DNA of 62,371 nt from an uncultured Lewinella sp. (lineage in GTDB: Bacteria; Bacteroidota; Bacteroidia; Chitinophagales; Saprospiraceae), in contig CAJXPD010000018.1 in assembly GCA_913057785.1 (NCBI GenBank), positions 1 through 62,371 of the forward strand. The letters run 5' to 3'. Position 1 is the first letter of the stretch, and each line of letters starts with the position of its first letter. The position numbers and the translations under genes are program-made. Below are positions 1 through 8,968 of the stretch, piece after piece. The notes beneath the pieces were generated by a model. That model saw only the letters and a list, made by a program, of their open reading frames with translations, did no database searches and was not told the DNA's origin.

Positions 1-82
1 AGATTCAAGGCTTTAGGCCGCAGTCCAGATGAACAAGTTTAAATCAGTTTCCAGTCTGAAAGGGTGTTTTCAAAATCGAATT

Positions 83-1333
83 ATGCGTATTTCCCAAAAA
101 CGAATATTCGGACTGCTTATCCTATTTCAATTAACTATAGGATTGATCGCTCAATCCCGTTGCTCTTTCGATGAGCACTGGGCACGTCAGAAAAAAACTA
201 ATCCAAGATTTTCAAGTCAGATAGATGCGGTTGAAAGCCGCATCCAGGGACGTATTCAAAATCTTTCTCCCTTCGAATCACGATCCAGCTTTCAGATACC
301 GGTAGTGTTTCATGTGTTGTGGAATACCACGGAGGAAAACCTATCTGAAGAAGCCATAAGTACCCAATTGGCTATCCTCAATCAAGACTTTAGTGGCCAA
401 AATCCAGATCTAAACCTCATACCCAATCGATTTAAATCTGTAGCAGCTGCCGTTGGTATCGAATTCTGTTTGGCCTCTACAGCTCCAGATGGAACGGAGA
501 CCAATGGGATAACTCGAACCCGAACGTTTGTTGATAGTTTAAGTATTCAGCAAGTCTATTACTCATCGGGAGAAGGACAAGATGCTTGGGATCCTGACCA
601 ATATCTAAATATTTGGATCGCTAAGCTTGAGAACAGCCTAGTAGGCTTTGGGAGTTATCCTGGGCAAAATATCCCTGCTGAGGATGGAGTGGTCATTGAC
701 TATCGTGTTTTCGGAATAAATGACCATCCGCGACTTAACCTAGGTCGAACCCTTACGCATGAGGTTGGGCATTACCTTGGCCTTTTTCATCCTTGGGGTG
801 ACGGTATTTTTAATTCTAATTGTGCTGGTGATGACCGGGTACCTGATACTCCTTTGCAAAGCTCGACTTTCAGTGGGCAATGCCCGGATAGTCAGAACAG
901 CCTGCCTGAAAGTTGTGGTACCGCAGATATGTACATGAATTTCATGAACTACACGAATGATCTGTGCTTACATATGTTTACGCAAGGGCAACGACTACGA
1001 ATGTTAGCCAGCCTATTAGAAATGCGTCCTGGCTTGTTGACTAGCCAAGCCTGCACAGGTATCAGTCAGCCTAATCCCGCCAAGGGACTGGTTAATATTG
1101 GCCCCAATCCTACACGTGGAAGCTTGTATATCAGTAGTTTTCTGCAAGGGACCTCTAGTGTTCAACTGGAAGTCTATAATGTAAATGGCCAAGTCGTTTT
1201 TCAATCTGCTTGGGATAGTCTTGATCGCTACTTCAGTTATACCCTTGATATGGCATCTTGGGCTAATGGTTTTTACTATCTACGATTGGATATCGCGGGA
1301 GAGGAATTGGTTCGAAAGCTTATCAAATATTGA
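83..1333 (+). CDS. Secreted M43-family zinc metalloprotease with type IX secretion sorting domain
   Basis: Predicted extracellular protease of the pappalysin-like M43 family. From the ATG at 83 it is 416 aa and opens with a clean signal peptide (RIFGLLILFQLTIGLIAQ). The in-frame ATG at 29 would put 18 mostly polar residues in front of it, so I prefer 83. The zinc motif HEVGHYLGLFH is at about residues 226-236, followed some 50 residues later by a Met-turn (NFMNY), with several cysteines between them that could pair. The last ~75 residues contain GPNPTRG, a beta-rich stretch and a basic end (VRKLIKY). This is the type A sorting domain of the Bacteroidota type IX system, so the enzyme should reach the cell surface or medium. 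It stands alone and ends at a strong terminator shared with infB. The substrate cannot be read from the sequence. Confidence 0.9.
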   Translation: MRISQKRIFGLLILFQLTIGLIAQSRCSFDEHWARQKKTNPRFSSQIDAVESRIQGRIQNLSPFESRSSFQIPVVFHVLWNTTEENLSEEAISTQLAILNQDFSGQNPDLNLIPNRFKSVAAAVGIEFCLASTAPDGTETNGITRTRTFVDSLSIQQVYYSSGEGQDAWDPDQYLNIWIAKLENSLVGFGSYPGQNIPAEDGVVIDYRVFGINDHPRLNLGRTLTHEVGHYLGLFHPWGDGIFNSNCAGDDRVPDTPLQSSTFSGQCPDSQNSLPESCGTADMYMNFMNYTNDLCLHMFTQGQRLRMLASLLEMRPGLLTSQACTGISQPNPAKGLVNIGPNPTRGSLYISSFLQGTSSVQLEVYNVNGQVVFQSAWDSLDRYFSYTLDMASWANGFYYLRLDIAGEELVRKLIKY

Positions 1334-1360
1334 TTAGTTTCTAGAAAGGCGACTATAAAA

Positions 1361-1393
1361 AAAGGAGCGTAGCCACAATGACTACGCTCCTTT
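1361..1393. terminator. Bidirectional intrinsic terminator
   Basis: Perfect 12-bp stem AAAGGAGCGTAG / CTACGCTCCTTT with a 9-nt loop (CCACAATGA). It is flanked by A-rich sequence on the left and T-rich sequence on the right, so it works in both directions. It lies between the converging M43 protease gene and infB. Confidence 0.85.
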
Positions 1394-1417
1394 TGTTTTA
1401 TAATGAATTGATCTGAA

Positions 1418-4400
1418 TTATTCTTTCAGACGCTGTTTGATCTCCACGATCTCGTATGCTTCAATCACGTCTCCTACTTTGATGTCGTTGAAGTTTTTGA
1501 TAGAAATACCACATTCCATACCATTTCTAACTTCTTTCACATCTTCCTTAAAGCGTTTCAGAGAAGCAATTTCTCCAACCACACCTTCTCTAGTAGGATA
1601 AATCACAATACCATTTCTAACTAGACGGATATTGGAATTTCTCGCAATCTTACCTTCTTCCACATAGCAACCTGCTACCGTTCCGACCTTACTGATCTTG
1701 AAGACTTCTCGTACAGCTACTTGACCCATTACTTTCTCTTCCTTAGTCGGCTCAAGCATACCTTCAATAGCTAGCTTGATTTCCTCAATGGCTTCGTAAA
1801 TAATGGAGTAAGTTTTGATTTGTACACCTTCTCGTTCAGCCAGTTTACGGGCTCCAAGTGAAGGACGTACCTGGAATCCAACGACGATCGCATCAGAGGC
1901 AGATGCTAACAATACATCTGATTCAATAATCTGACCTACCGCTTTATGGATTACATTAACCTGAACGGTCTCTTGAGATAGTTTGATCAAGGAATCAGAA
2001 AGGGCTTCTACCGAACCATCAAAGTCACCTTTAACGATAAGGTTAAGTTCCTTAAAGGTACCCAATGCCAATCGACGTCCGATCTCATCCAAACTAACAC
2101 GTTTAGTAGCACGAGTTGTTTGTTCTCTAATGATCTGAGCTCGTTTAGAAGCAATTTGTCTAGCTTCTTGCTCACTTGGAACAATTTTGAAGCGTTCACC
2201 TGCTTGCGGTGCACCACTTAAGCCCAACACTAGTACAGGAGTAGAAGGTCCGGCAATTTTCACTCGCTTTCCTCTCTCATTGAACATGGCTTTAACCTTA
2301 CCGGAATGCTCTCCCGCTACCATAGAGTCTCCAATCTTCAAGGTACCAGTTTGCACCAAGGTCTTGGTGACGTAACCACGTCCTTTATCTAGCGATGCCT
2401 CCAGTACCGTACCGATGGCACTTCTATCTGGGTTGGCCTGTAGCTCAAGTATTTCTGCTTCCAGCAACACTTTTTCAAGGAGCTCACCAATATTCTGTCC
2501 CGTTTTAGCGGAGATATCTTGTGATTGATATTGACCTCCCCATTCTTCCACTAGGAAGTTCATCGAAGCCAATTCCTGTTTGATCTTCTCTGGTTGTGCT
2601 CCAGCCTTATCAATCTTGTTAATGGCGAAGATGATTGGAACATCCGCAGCTTGTGAGTGACTAATCGCTTCTCGTGTTTGAGGCATGATGCTATCATCCG
2701 CAGCTACAATCACGATGGCAATATCAGTTACTTTAGCACCCCTGGCCCGCATCGCGGTAAAGGCTTCGTGACCTGGAGTATCTAAGAAGGTAATTCTCTT
2801 TTGTTCTTCTCCTACTTTAACTTCGTAGGCCCCGATATGCTGGGTAATACCCCCGGCTTCTCCTTCTGCTACGTTTGCTTCACGAATATAGTCAAGCAAT
2901 GATGTTTTACCGTGGTCAACGTGTCCCATTACCGTTACAATCGGAGCTCTATGTTGAAGATCTTCCGGATCATCAACGATTTCCACTTCATCATCGTCTT
3001 GCTCCTCTACACTAATGAATTCAACTTCATGATTAAATTCCGCAGCTACCAATTCGATAACTTCTGCATCAAGACGTTGGTTGATGGATACGATCACTCC
3101 GAGACTCATACAGGCCATGATCACATCGGTAGCAGGAACATCCATCAAACTTGCCAACTCGGAAACAGAGATAAACTCTGTCAACTGCAGCTTGTCCGTC
3201 TGCGTTTCTGCTTCGCGCATTTCTTGACGTTCGCGAAGTCGTTCTCTATTGTCCCGGCGCATTTTCTGGCGCTTTTTCTTACCTCCACCGGAGATTCGCG
3301 CCATTGTAGCCTTGATCTTCTCTTCAATTTCCTTTTTGGAAACCTCTTTAACTTCATTTGGGTTGCCGCGGCGATTGCCTTGAGGTCCACGACGGTTACC
3401 ACCTGGTCCACCTCGTCTATTGCCGCCTTGCTGCCCGCCTCTATTGTTGCCTCCAGAAGATGTAGATACGACTCTACGTTTACGCTTCCGTCTTTTAGGC
3501 TGATCTCCATCTCCACTAGCGCTTCCACCACCTTGGCCGGATGTAGTACCAGCTGCTGGCTTCTTATCTCCTTCTGGACCTTTTTGATCAGTTCTAGCCT
3601 TGGGCTTTTCCTTCTCTTTCTTTTTCTTCTTAGGCTTCTTGAGCTTATCAGTGTCGATCTTACCTAAGATCTTGAGCCCTCTAAGTTCGGGAGTAGCAGC
3701 CCGATGCATTGTTTTACTATCACTAGCATCAGGGGCTGGTGATTCAGCAACTACTTCAGGAGAATCTTTCATAGTAGAAGGAGCCTCAGTTTCCTGGCTC
3801 GGCTCAGCTGGTTTAGGTGTGTTATCTTCTGGAACCTGCTTGGTATCTTCTTTGGCTTCTACAACTGGAGCTTCCTCCTGTTCCTTAGCAGGCTCTGGTT
3901 CCGGTTCGCTTGCAACCGTTTCTTTTGTTTCTGCTTCCCCAGGTACTTCACTTTCTGCACTAGCTGTAGTTTCTGCCGGCTTAGGCTCTTCTACAGCTTT
4001 GCTTTCCGGTTCTTCCACAACTTCAGGTGCAACCTCCTCTACTTCCTGCTTGATCTCTTCTATCACCTCGCTTTTGGGGCTTTCTATTACTTCTTCTTCT
4101 TGCGGAGCAGGTTCAACCTTTTGTTCCGCTTCTTTATTTGTAGGCGTTTTAGGTTTATCTAGATCGATCTTACCTAATACTTTAAGGCCTGGAACTTTAC
4201 TTGTTTTTTCCTCCTTTGGTTCCTCTGCAACCACCTCTGGTTCCGCAGCCACTTCCTCAACTTGTTCTTTGATTTCTTCAACAGGAGGCTGGGGAGGTTC
4301 GGGGGCAGGAGGAGGAGTAACGGGTGTCGTTGGTTCGCTTTTGACCGCTGTAGTGTTTACCGGTGCCGCAGGAGCTTCCGTCTTGAAAGCGACGGCAGGC

Positions 4401-4624
4401 GTTTCTTTCTTGGCTTGCGGTCGAGTACCGATAACCAGCTGGTCTGCTTTTTCTTTGATAGCTATAGACTTCGAAAACTCCTTCAGCAACTCCGAGTACA
4501 TTTCGTCAGTTACCTTGGCAGTAGGTTTGTTTTCAATTTCAAACCCACTTTTGTGGAGATGTTCGACGATCGTTGCCGTTCCCACATTGAGTTCTTTCGC
4601 TATCTTGACTAAACGTTTCGACAT
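1418..4624 (-). CDS. infB: Translation initiation factor IF-2
   Basis: GTPase that brings initiator tRNA to the 30S subunit. At 1068 aa it is long, mainly because of a disordered Pro/Glu/Ala-rich region (about residues 75-300) and a Lys/Arg/Gly-rich region (about 325-460). An IF2 N-terminal module occupies residues 1-50. G motifs: GHVDHGKT at 567-574, DTPGH at 615-619, NKID at 669-672. The IF-2 beta-barrel and C-terminal domains follow. The motif GLKVLGKID occurs near 146 and again in variant form (GLKILGKID) near 316, an internal duplication in the linker. The ATG at 4624 begins the conserved [12 protein letters not shown] start. The gene is third in the usual rimP-nusA-infB order, but a structured 508-bp spacer and a candidate promoter of its own separate it from nusA. 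The large open frames on the opposite strand are by-products of this low-complexity coding sequence. Confidence 0.98.
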   Translation of the reverse strand: MSKRLVKIAKELNVGTATIVEHLHKSGFEIENKPTAKVTDEMYSELLKEFSKSIAIKEKADQLVIGTRPQAKKETPAVAFKTEAPAAPVNTTAVKSEPTTPVTPPPAPEPPQPPVEEIKEQVEEVAAEPEVVAEEPKEEKTSKVPGLKVLGKIDLDKPKTPTNKEAEQKVEPAPQEEEVIESPKSEVIEEIKQEVEEVAPEVVEEPESKAVEEPKPAETTASAESEVPGEAETKETVASEPEPEPAKEQEEAPVVEAKEDTKQVPEDNTPKPAEPSQETEAPSTMKDSPEVVAESPAPDASDSKTMHRAATPELRGLKILGKIDTDKLKKPKKKKKEKEKPKARTDQKGPEGDKKPAAGTTSGQGGGSASGDGDQPKRRKRKRRVVSTSSGGNNRGGQQGGNRRGGPGGNRRGPQGNRRGNPNEVKEVSKKEIEEKIKATMARISGGGKKKRQKMRRDNRERLRERQEMREAETQTDKLQLTEFISVSELASLMDVPATDVIMACMSLGVIVSINQRLDAEVIELVAAEFNHEVEFISVEEQDDDEVEIVDDPEDLQHRAPIVTVMGHVDHGKTSLLDYIREANVAEGEAGGITQHIGAYEVKVGEEQKRITFLDTPGHEAFTAMRARGAKVTDIAIVIVAADDSIMPQTREAISHSQAADVPIIFAINKIDKAGAQPEKIKQELASMNFLVEEWGGQYQSQDISAKTGQNIGELLEKVLLEAEILELQANPDRSAIGTVLEASLDKGRGYVTKTLVQTGTLKIGDSMVAGEHSGKVKAMFNERGKRVKIAGPSTPVLVLGLSGAPQAGERFKIVPSEQEARQIASKRAQIIREQTTRATKRVSLDEIGRRLALGTFKELNLIVKGDFDGSVEALSDSLIKLSQETVQVNVIHKAVGQIIESDVLLASASDAIVVGFQVRPSLGARKLAEREGVQIKTYSIIYEAIEEIKLAIEGMLEPTKEEKVMGQVAVREVFKISKVGTVAGCYVEEGKIARNSNIRLVRNGIVIYPTREGVVGEIASLKRFKEDVKEVRNGMECGISIKNFNDIKVGDVIEAYEIVEIKQRLKE

Positions 4625-4774
4625 TAATGAATTTTCTGTTTAACAATATCAATCAAGCATGTTGATTGATAAATCTTTAATTACACAAATTATGCTCTGT
4701 CCATTTCCGATAGGTTTTAGTGAACAAGAACAACTACGTTGACCATGATGGCCAAGGATGTTGAAAAAGCAGTG

Positions 4775-4782
4775 CAAAGATA
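4775..4782 (-). promoter_or_regulatory. Candidate -7 element of an infB promoter
   Basis: On the minus strand the sequence reads TATCTTTG followed by CAC, an exact match to the Bacteroidota -7 consensus TAnnTTTG. I find no TTG 19-21 nt upstream, so only half of the promoter is supported. It would give infB a leader of about 145 nt, with the nested repeat element upstream of the start of transcription. Confidence 0.4.
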
Positions 4783-4804
4783 ACAGTAAAACTGCTTTGT
4801 TAAT

Positions 4805-4950
4805 AACTCTTGTTCGGATTTATACTGATAGTGGGATTATTATTGGGGTATAAAAGCGGAAAAAACGCTAATTCTTCGAGATAATCGATTAAGAATAGAC
4901 AAAATTTACCAGTGTCCCACTACCATAACGTATAGCAAACAACAAGAGTT
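4805..4950. repeat. Nested imperfect inverted repeat (possible structured RNA)
   Basis: Three pairs of arms are collinear. Outer: AACTCTTGTT (4805-4814) with AACAAGAGTT (4941-4950), 10 bp. Middle: TATAC (4821-4825) with GTATA (4930-4934). Inner: TAGTGGGA (4829-4836) with TCCCACTA (4915-4922), 8 bp. The 6/6 internal loop between outer and middle arms is symmetric. Inside are two further short hairpins (AGCG/CGCT at 4855-4869 and ATTCTT/AAGAAT near 4871-4896). It could be a folded RNA in the nusA-infB transcript or a decayed miniature element. The sequence alone does not decide. Confidence 0.6.
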
Positions 4951-5056
4951 CCCTTGCATCAAAAACTTTTTATATACAAATCAGCCTGCAAATTTGGCTG
5001 TTGTTTGTCAATAAACAACGCAAGTAGGTGGCACTGGAAAGAACCCCAAGGAAGGG

Positions 5057-5124
5057 AGTAGGTGGAAGAAGTATGCTCTTTTCGAGAAGCAAATAGCACA
5101 CTAAGACGCCGACTTCCACCTACT
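5057..5124. repeat. 12-bp inverted repeat just after nusA
   Basis: AGTAGGTGGAAG (5057-5068) and CTTCCACCTACT (5113-5124) are perfect reverse complements with a 44-nt loop. The loop holds a smaller hairpin (GCTCTT-TTCG-AGAAGC, one mismatch). On the minus strand the element starts 8 nt after the nusA stop codon. No U-tract follows, so it does not look like a normal intrinsic terminator; RNA stabilisation or processing is more likely. Confidence 0.6.
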
Positions 5125-5132
5125 GAAAACTA

Positions 5133-6371
5133 CTAGTCTTCAAATTCTGCTTCGAAGATACCGATGATATTAGCTATCGTCTCTTCTTCTAAGTCAGTTC
5201 TACGAAGTAATTCTTCCTTACTTAATTCCAATACACTTCTTGCTGTATCACAGCCAATATTTTTCAAGGCCTCGATGATCCATGCTTCGATTTCATCGCT
5301 AAATTCTTCGAGATCTACATCATCAATCTCGTATTGTTCGATGTTGTTTCGGAAGACATCAATCTCAAAACCTGTAAGCTTACTTGCTAACTTGATGTTG
5401 GTACCTCCTTTACCAATAGCCAGAGAAACCTGATCGGGTTCCAAAAAGACTTTGGCGTGAATCTTCTCATTGTCTAGATCGATACGAGTCACTTTAGCTG
5501 GGGTTAGAGCCCGTTGAATGTAAAGACTCATGTTATTCGTAAAGTTCACGATGTCAATGTTTTCATTGCGAAGTTCACGAACGATACCATGAATTCTAGA
5601 ACCCTTCATACCTACACAAGCACCAACAGGGTCGATTCGGTCATCATATGATTCAACAGAAACCTTAGCTCTTTCACCAGGAATACGTACGATGTTACGT
5701 ACGGTGATCAATCCATCTTCGATTTCAGGCACTTCCTGCTCCATCAGTTTCTCTAGGAAGGTATTGTCAGTTCGGGAGACGATTACAACTGGGTTATTGT
5801 TGCGCATCTCCACCTGCTTGATTACTCCCTTAACCATATCTCCTTTTCGGAAGAAATCTCCTTTAATCATTTCATTCCGAGGGAGCACCAACTCTGTTCC
5901 GGTTGCATCATCAAGTATCAGTATTTCTCGCTTAAGAATCTGGTGTACTTCACCAAGGATGATGTCACCAACTCTTTCTGTGTATTTGCGATAAACCTCA
6001 TCTTTCTCCAGTTCCATGATTCTGGAAATGAGGGTTTGTCTGGCGGCCATGATAGCACGTCTACCGAAGTCTTCTAAGTGCAATTGCTCGTAACATTCTT
6101 CACCGATCTCATAATCTTCATCGATAGAAAGTGCTTCAGAAATAGAGATCTGACTTCGATCATCAGTTACTTCTCCATCGGGAACAATTTCACGTACCCT
6201 CCAAAGTTCCAAGTCACCTTTGGTGGTATTTACGATTACGTCGAAATTATCATCCGAGCCGTACTTCTTTCGGATTAAAGTCCGAAATACATCCTCAAGC
6301 ACCCTTACCATAGTAGGGCGATCTATATTCTTCCCGGCTTTGAATTCGGAGAAAGTATCTACCAGGTTCAT
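5133..6371 (-). CDS. nusA: Transcription termination/antitermination factor NusA
   Basis: Binds RNA polymerase and nascent RNA, and modulates pausing, termination and antitermination. At 412 aa it has the compact Bacteroidota architecture: N-terminal polymerase-binding domain (about 1-125), S1 domain (about 133-200), KH1 (about 225-290, loop GMKGSR at 254-259) and KH2 (about 305-345, loop IGKGGTN at 319-325). A single helical C-terminal segment (355-412) follows; the two acidic repeats of the 495-aa E. coli protein are absent. The start lies 6 nt downstream of rimP, so the two are cotranscribed and probably translationally coupled. In E. coli NusA represses its own operon through leader terminators, which makes the hairpin upstream of rimP relevant. 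Confidence 0.98.
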   Translation of the reverse strand: MNLVDTFSEFKAGKNIDRPTMVRVLEDVFRTLIRKKYGSDDNFDVIVNTTKGDLELWRVREIVPDGEVTDDRSQISISEALSIDEDYEIGEECYEQLHLEDFGRRAIMAARQTLISRIMELEKDEVYRKYTERVGDIILGEVHQILKREILILDDATGTELVLPRNEMIKGDFFRKGDMVKGVIKQVEMRNNNPVVIVSRTDNTFLEKLMEQEVPEIEDGLITVRNIVRIPGERAKVSVESYDDRIDPVGACVGMKGSRIHGIVRELRNENIDIVNFTNNMSLYIQRALTPAKVTRIDLDNEKIHAKVFLEPDQVSLAIGKGGTNIKLASKLTGFEIDVFRNNIEQYEIDDVDLEEFSDEIEAWIIEALKNIGCDTARSVLELSKEELLRRTDLEEETIANIIGIFEAEFED

Positions 6372-6377
6372 AAATTA

Positions 6378-6857
6378 TTATTTTTTAAATGAAATTTGAA
6401 CAACAGTTTTATCAATATTGTCAAAAGGAATGACGGTCTGAATTACTTGCGTTTTTTTACGCTTTCCTTCTTTAATTCTGACCTTTTCTTCTATAGTAAT
6501 CTCTGTATCAGATGCACTGACTAGAGTTCCTGTTCGTTTTTCTCCCTCTTTAGTTTTTACTTCAATCTTACGACCAATATTCTTATGGTATTGGCGTATT
6601 TTCATCAAAGGGCGACTAATACCTGGAGAAGAAACTTCGAGCGTATACTTAGGACCAAGCCAGCCCTCTTCATCTAAATACTGCTCTAGGTAACGACTTA
6701 TTTTCTGGCATTTTTCGAAGGTAATACCGGTATCACTATCTAGGAAAACCTCCAGCTTTTGATTGGCATGCAATTGCAAGTCCACTAAAAAACAATCCAA
6801 AAAATCTTCTTCCTTGAATTTTTGATCCAGCAGATCAATAATTTTGTTTTCGATCAC
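6378..6857 (-). CDS. rimP: Ribosome maturation factor RimP
   Basis: 30S subunit maturation factor, 159 aa, close to the usual ~150. The N-terminal domain contains LEVFLDSDTGITFEKC and YLEVSSPGISRPL-like sequence (here YTLEVSSPGISRPLMK), the family signature. The C-terminal SH3-like half starts near residue 85 (GRKIEVKTKEGEKRTG). It is the first gene of the rimP-nusA-infB cluster, 6 nt before nusA. Its 5' leader carries a perfect hairpin followed by a U-run 27 nt before the start codon, so expression may be attenuated. Confidence 0.96.
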   Translation of the reverse strand: MIENKIIDLLDQKFKEEDFLDCFLVDLQLHANQKLEVFLDSDTGITFEKCQKISRYLEQYLDEEGWLGPKYTLEVSSPGISRPLMKIRQYHKNIGRKIEVKTKEGEKRTGTLVSASDTEITIEEKVRIKEGKRKKTQVIQTVIPFDNIDKTVVQISFKK

Positions 6858-6884
6858 AAGTATTCCTTATAAAGGGCAAATAAA

Positions 6885-6908
6885 AAGAGGGAACACCAGT
6901 TCCCTCTT
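6885..6908 (-). terminator. Attenuator-like hairpin in the rimP leader
   Basis: Perfect 10-bp stem AAGAGGGAAC / GTTCCCTCTT around a 4-nt loop. On the minus strand it is followed directly by a U-run (TTTTTATTTG), so it has the full form of an intrinsic terminator. The only gene it could stop is rimP, because the next upstream gene (7158) runs the other way. It lies between a -7 element at 6932-6939 and the rimP ATG at 6857. Confidence 0.65.
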
Positions 6909-6931
6909 CCGAGTTTTGCGTAAATGTTTTG

Positions 6932-6939
6932 CAAATGTA
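6932..6939 (-). promoter_or_regulatory. Candidate -7 element of the rimP-nusA promoter
   Basis: The minus strand reads TACATTTG followed by CAA, an exact TAnnTTTG match. The predicted start near 6926 gives a leader of about 69 nt containing the hairpin at 6885-6908. No clear TTG is seen 19-21 nt upstream. Confidence 0.45.
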
Positions 6940-7114
6940 ATATAAAATACAACATAAGTCCAGTAATTGTTTAATTAATTGCCTGAAAACCCAGCGTTTA
7001 GTGGGGTTTAGAGTAGTTATGCTTAGAAGAGCTGAAGCTAAGAAGGATAGGTTGTTGTTTTTAATTTTCAGAAAGAATTGAAAATTAACGTATTTCTATA
7101 CAACTCAGTTTTGT

Positions 7115-7122
7115 TATTTTTG
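7115..7122 (+). promoter_or_regulatory. Candidate -7 element of the mqnC promoter
   Basis: TATTTTTG matches TAnnTTTG 35 nt before the mqnC ATG and predicts a short leader. The upstream TTG at 7078-7080 is too far away to be a normal -33 box. The rest of the 300-bp divergent region 6858-7157 shows no gene. Confidence 0.4.
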
Positions 7123-7157
7123 TTACACCATTAAAGAAATGTAGATCGATATAAATT

Positions 7158-8300
7158 ATGAAGGTAGATACTTTATTGGACCGGGCTTTGCAATTGGAAT
7201 TTTTAAGTGCAGAGGAAGGTGTATTCTTATTTGAGCACGCGCCCACCTCGGCATTGATGTACGTAGCGAATCAGTTACGCCAACATCATGTGCCAGGAAA
7301 TGTAGTGACTTGGATTATTGATCGGAATTCTAATACTACTAATGTGTGTATTGCGAATTGCAAGTTTTGCAATTTCTACCGACGGCCAGGGCATGAGGAA
7401 TCCTATATCACAAGCATTGAGGAGTATAAGCAGAAAATTGAGGAAACCTTCAAATTTGGTGGAGAACAATTGTTGCTCCAAGGGGGGCATCATCCAGATC
7501 TGGGACTGTCCTATTATGTAGATCTTTTTAAGGAACTAAAGTCTTTATATCCTAACCTCAAGTTACATGCGCTAGGCCCACCAGAAATTGCACATGTCGC
7601 TAAATTGGAGAAAGCTTCTCATCAAGAGGTACTTCAAGCCTTAAAAGATGCGGGGCTAGATTCATTGCCGGGAGCTGGTGCTGAAATTTTGAGTGATCGG
7701 GTTAGACGTTTAATCTCAAAAGGAAAATGTGGGGGGAGAGAATGGTTGGATGTGATGAGGGCAGCTCACCGAGTGGGACTTACCACCTCAGCAACTATGA
7801 TGTTTGGTCATATTGAGACCAACTGGGAGCGAATGGATCATTTGGTTCAATTGAGGCAAGTTCAGTCAGAGAAACCCGAAGGAGCAAAAGGTTTTATCGC
7901 TTTTATCCCTTGGCCATTCCAAGATGAGGATACGATCTTGAAAAAGATCAAGCGTGCTAGAAATACTTGTACGGGTGATGAGTATGTAAGAATGATAGCC
8001 ATGAGTAGAATCATGCTACCCAATATCACCAATATTCAAGCCTCTTGGTTGACGGTTGGTAAGAATGTTGCGAATGTTTGTCTCCATGCAGGAGCAAATG
8101 ACTTCGGATCCATAATGATTGAGGAAAATGTGGTTTCAGCAGCTGGGGCACGTTTCCGATTCACAGCCGATGGTATACAGGCAGCAATTAGAGAGGCAGG
8201 ATACGTACCACAGCTTCGAAACCAACAGTACGAGTACAGAGAGATTCCTCAAAACATTATGCAGCAAGAACTAGATACGGCTAAGATGATTGTTGACTAA
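7158..8300 (+). CDS. mqnC: Cyclic dehypoxanthinyl futalosine synthase (radical SAM)
   Basis: Radical SAM enzyme of the futalosine pathway to menaquinone; it cyclises dehypoxanthine futalosine. The 380-aa protein has the iron-sulfur motif CIANCKFC (Cys64, Cys68, Cys71). MqnC-type signatures follow: LLLQGGHHPDLGLSYY, HALGPPEI, GLDSLPGAGAEIL, EWLDVMRAAH and TTSATMMFGH. The related MqnE has different residues at several of these places (for example ATMLYGH), which is why I call MqnC. The gene stands alone with a -7-like box upstream and no other menaquinone genes nearby, so the rest of the pathway must lie elsewhere in the genome. Confidence 0.93.
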   Translation: MKVDTLLDRALQLEFLSAEEGVFLFEHAPTSALMYVANQLRQHHVPGNVVTWIIDRNSNTTNVCIANCKFCNFYRRPGHEESYITSIEEYKQKIEETFKFGGEQLLLQGGHHPDLGLSYYVDLFKELKSLYPNLKLHALGPPEIAHVAKLEKASHQEVLQALKDAGLDSLPGAGAEILSDRVRRLISKGKCGGREWLDVMRAAHRVGLTTSATMMFGHIETNWERMDHLVQLRQVQSEKPEGAKGFIAFIPWPFQDEDTILKKIKRARNTCTGDEYVRMIAMSRIMLPNITNIQASWLTVGKNVANVCLHAGANDFGSIMIEENVVSAAGARFRFTADGIQAAIREAGYVPQLRNQQYEYREIPQNIMQQELDTAKMIVD

Positions 8301-8473
8301 TGAGGTTTACCTAATTGGAAGAATAAACTGTCCTCCAATAGTTAAATTAGTAAGACATTATCCATAAGCGTTTCATTGTCGGCCGTTTTTCATTAGCTTT
8401 ATAAGGCTTGAAGTATCATAGCTTACTTAACCTTGAGTGGGTCATGCCCATTATCTAGTTTAAAGCGCCCGAC

Positions 8474-8896
8474 ATGAAATATGCCCTTGTCCTCCTAATT
8501 TGTCTTTCCTCTTCCATCAATCTTTTTGGACAAGAGGAAGCTGACTCACCTAACTATTACATCTTCAGTATCTATTTCGGAGGCGGCCGCTATTATATCG
8601 ATAGCGAGCAAACTCAAGATCTATATGATTGGATCGATAGCATAGAGGGGGCTGAGGATATGGAGATTTCCATCCATAGCCACACAGATAACATCGGTTC
8701 AAAGCAATACAATGCCTGGTTATCGCAAATGCGCAGTGAATCTGCCATTATAAAACTGATAGAAAAAGGACTTCGACAGGAGATGATGTCGATTGAAGAC
8801 TTTGGGGAATTGAATCCGATATACGACAATTCTACCTGGGAAGGTAAACTCAAGAACCGTCGAGTTGATATCATCTTACGACCGATCCTTTTTTAG
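8474..8896 (+). CDS. Small secreted OmpA-like (peptidoglycan-binding) protein
   Basis: 140 aa with a signal peptide (MKYALVLLICLSSSINLFGQ), then a single OmpA/MotB-type domain. Supporting motifs are ISIHSHTDNIGSKQYNAWLS near residue 75, in which the H-TDxxG-x3YN pattern is typical, and LKNRRVDIIL at the end, where NRRVDI is the usual terminal signature. Such domains bind diaminopimelate in peptidoglycan. Here nothing else is attached, so the protein may be a small periplasmic wall binder. There is no clear operon partner, and the 172 bp before it shows no gene. Confidence 0.75.
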   Translation: MKYALVLLICLSSSINLFGQEEADSPNYYIFSIYFGGGRYYIDSEQTQDLYDWIDSIEGAEDMEISIHSHTDNIGSKQYNAWLSQMRSESAIIKLIEKGLRQEMMSIEDFGELNPIYDNSTWEGKLKNRRVDIILRPILF

Positions 8897-8968
8897 TATC
8901 TTCCGTTAGTGTGATTTAACAAAAATAAATAGATTCGCATTTCCCTAAACACCTCCAATTACATCAGC

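Larger units (their letters stand above)
4625..5132. other. Structured 508-bp spacer between nusA and infB
   Basis: No credible ORF. The spacer is dense in inverted repeats: nested arms at 4805-4950, short hairpins at 4982-5000 (CAGCC/GGCTG) and 5000-5019 (GTTGTTT/AAACAAC), and a 12-bp inverted repeat at 5057-5124. The 9-mer AGTAGGTGG occurs at 5023-5031 and 5057-5065, and both copies can pair with the single CCACCTACT at 5116-5124. The strand 4909-4923, used in the nested element, can also pair with 5025-5038 (CCAGTG with CACTGG at the ends). Several mutually exclusive folds are therefore possible. rimP, nusA and infB are normally close together, so a spacer this long is unusual. Confidence 0.6.

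Noticed and set aside
2912..3667. 251-codon frame opposite infB
   Set aside because: Antisense to the conserved IF-2 coding sequence and without any recognisable family.
3600..4643. Long open frame (347 codons) opposite the infB N-terminus, Ser/Ala/Gly-rich
   Set aside because: It is the antisense shadow of the Pro/Glu/Lys-rich IF-2 linker, with low complexity and no domain; IF-2 itself is certain.
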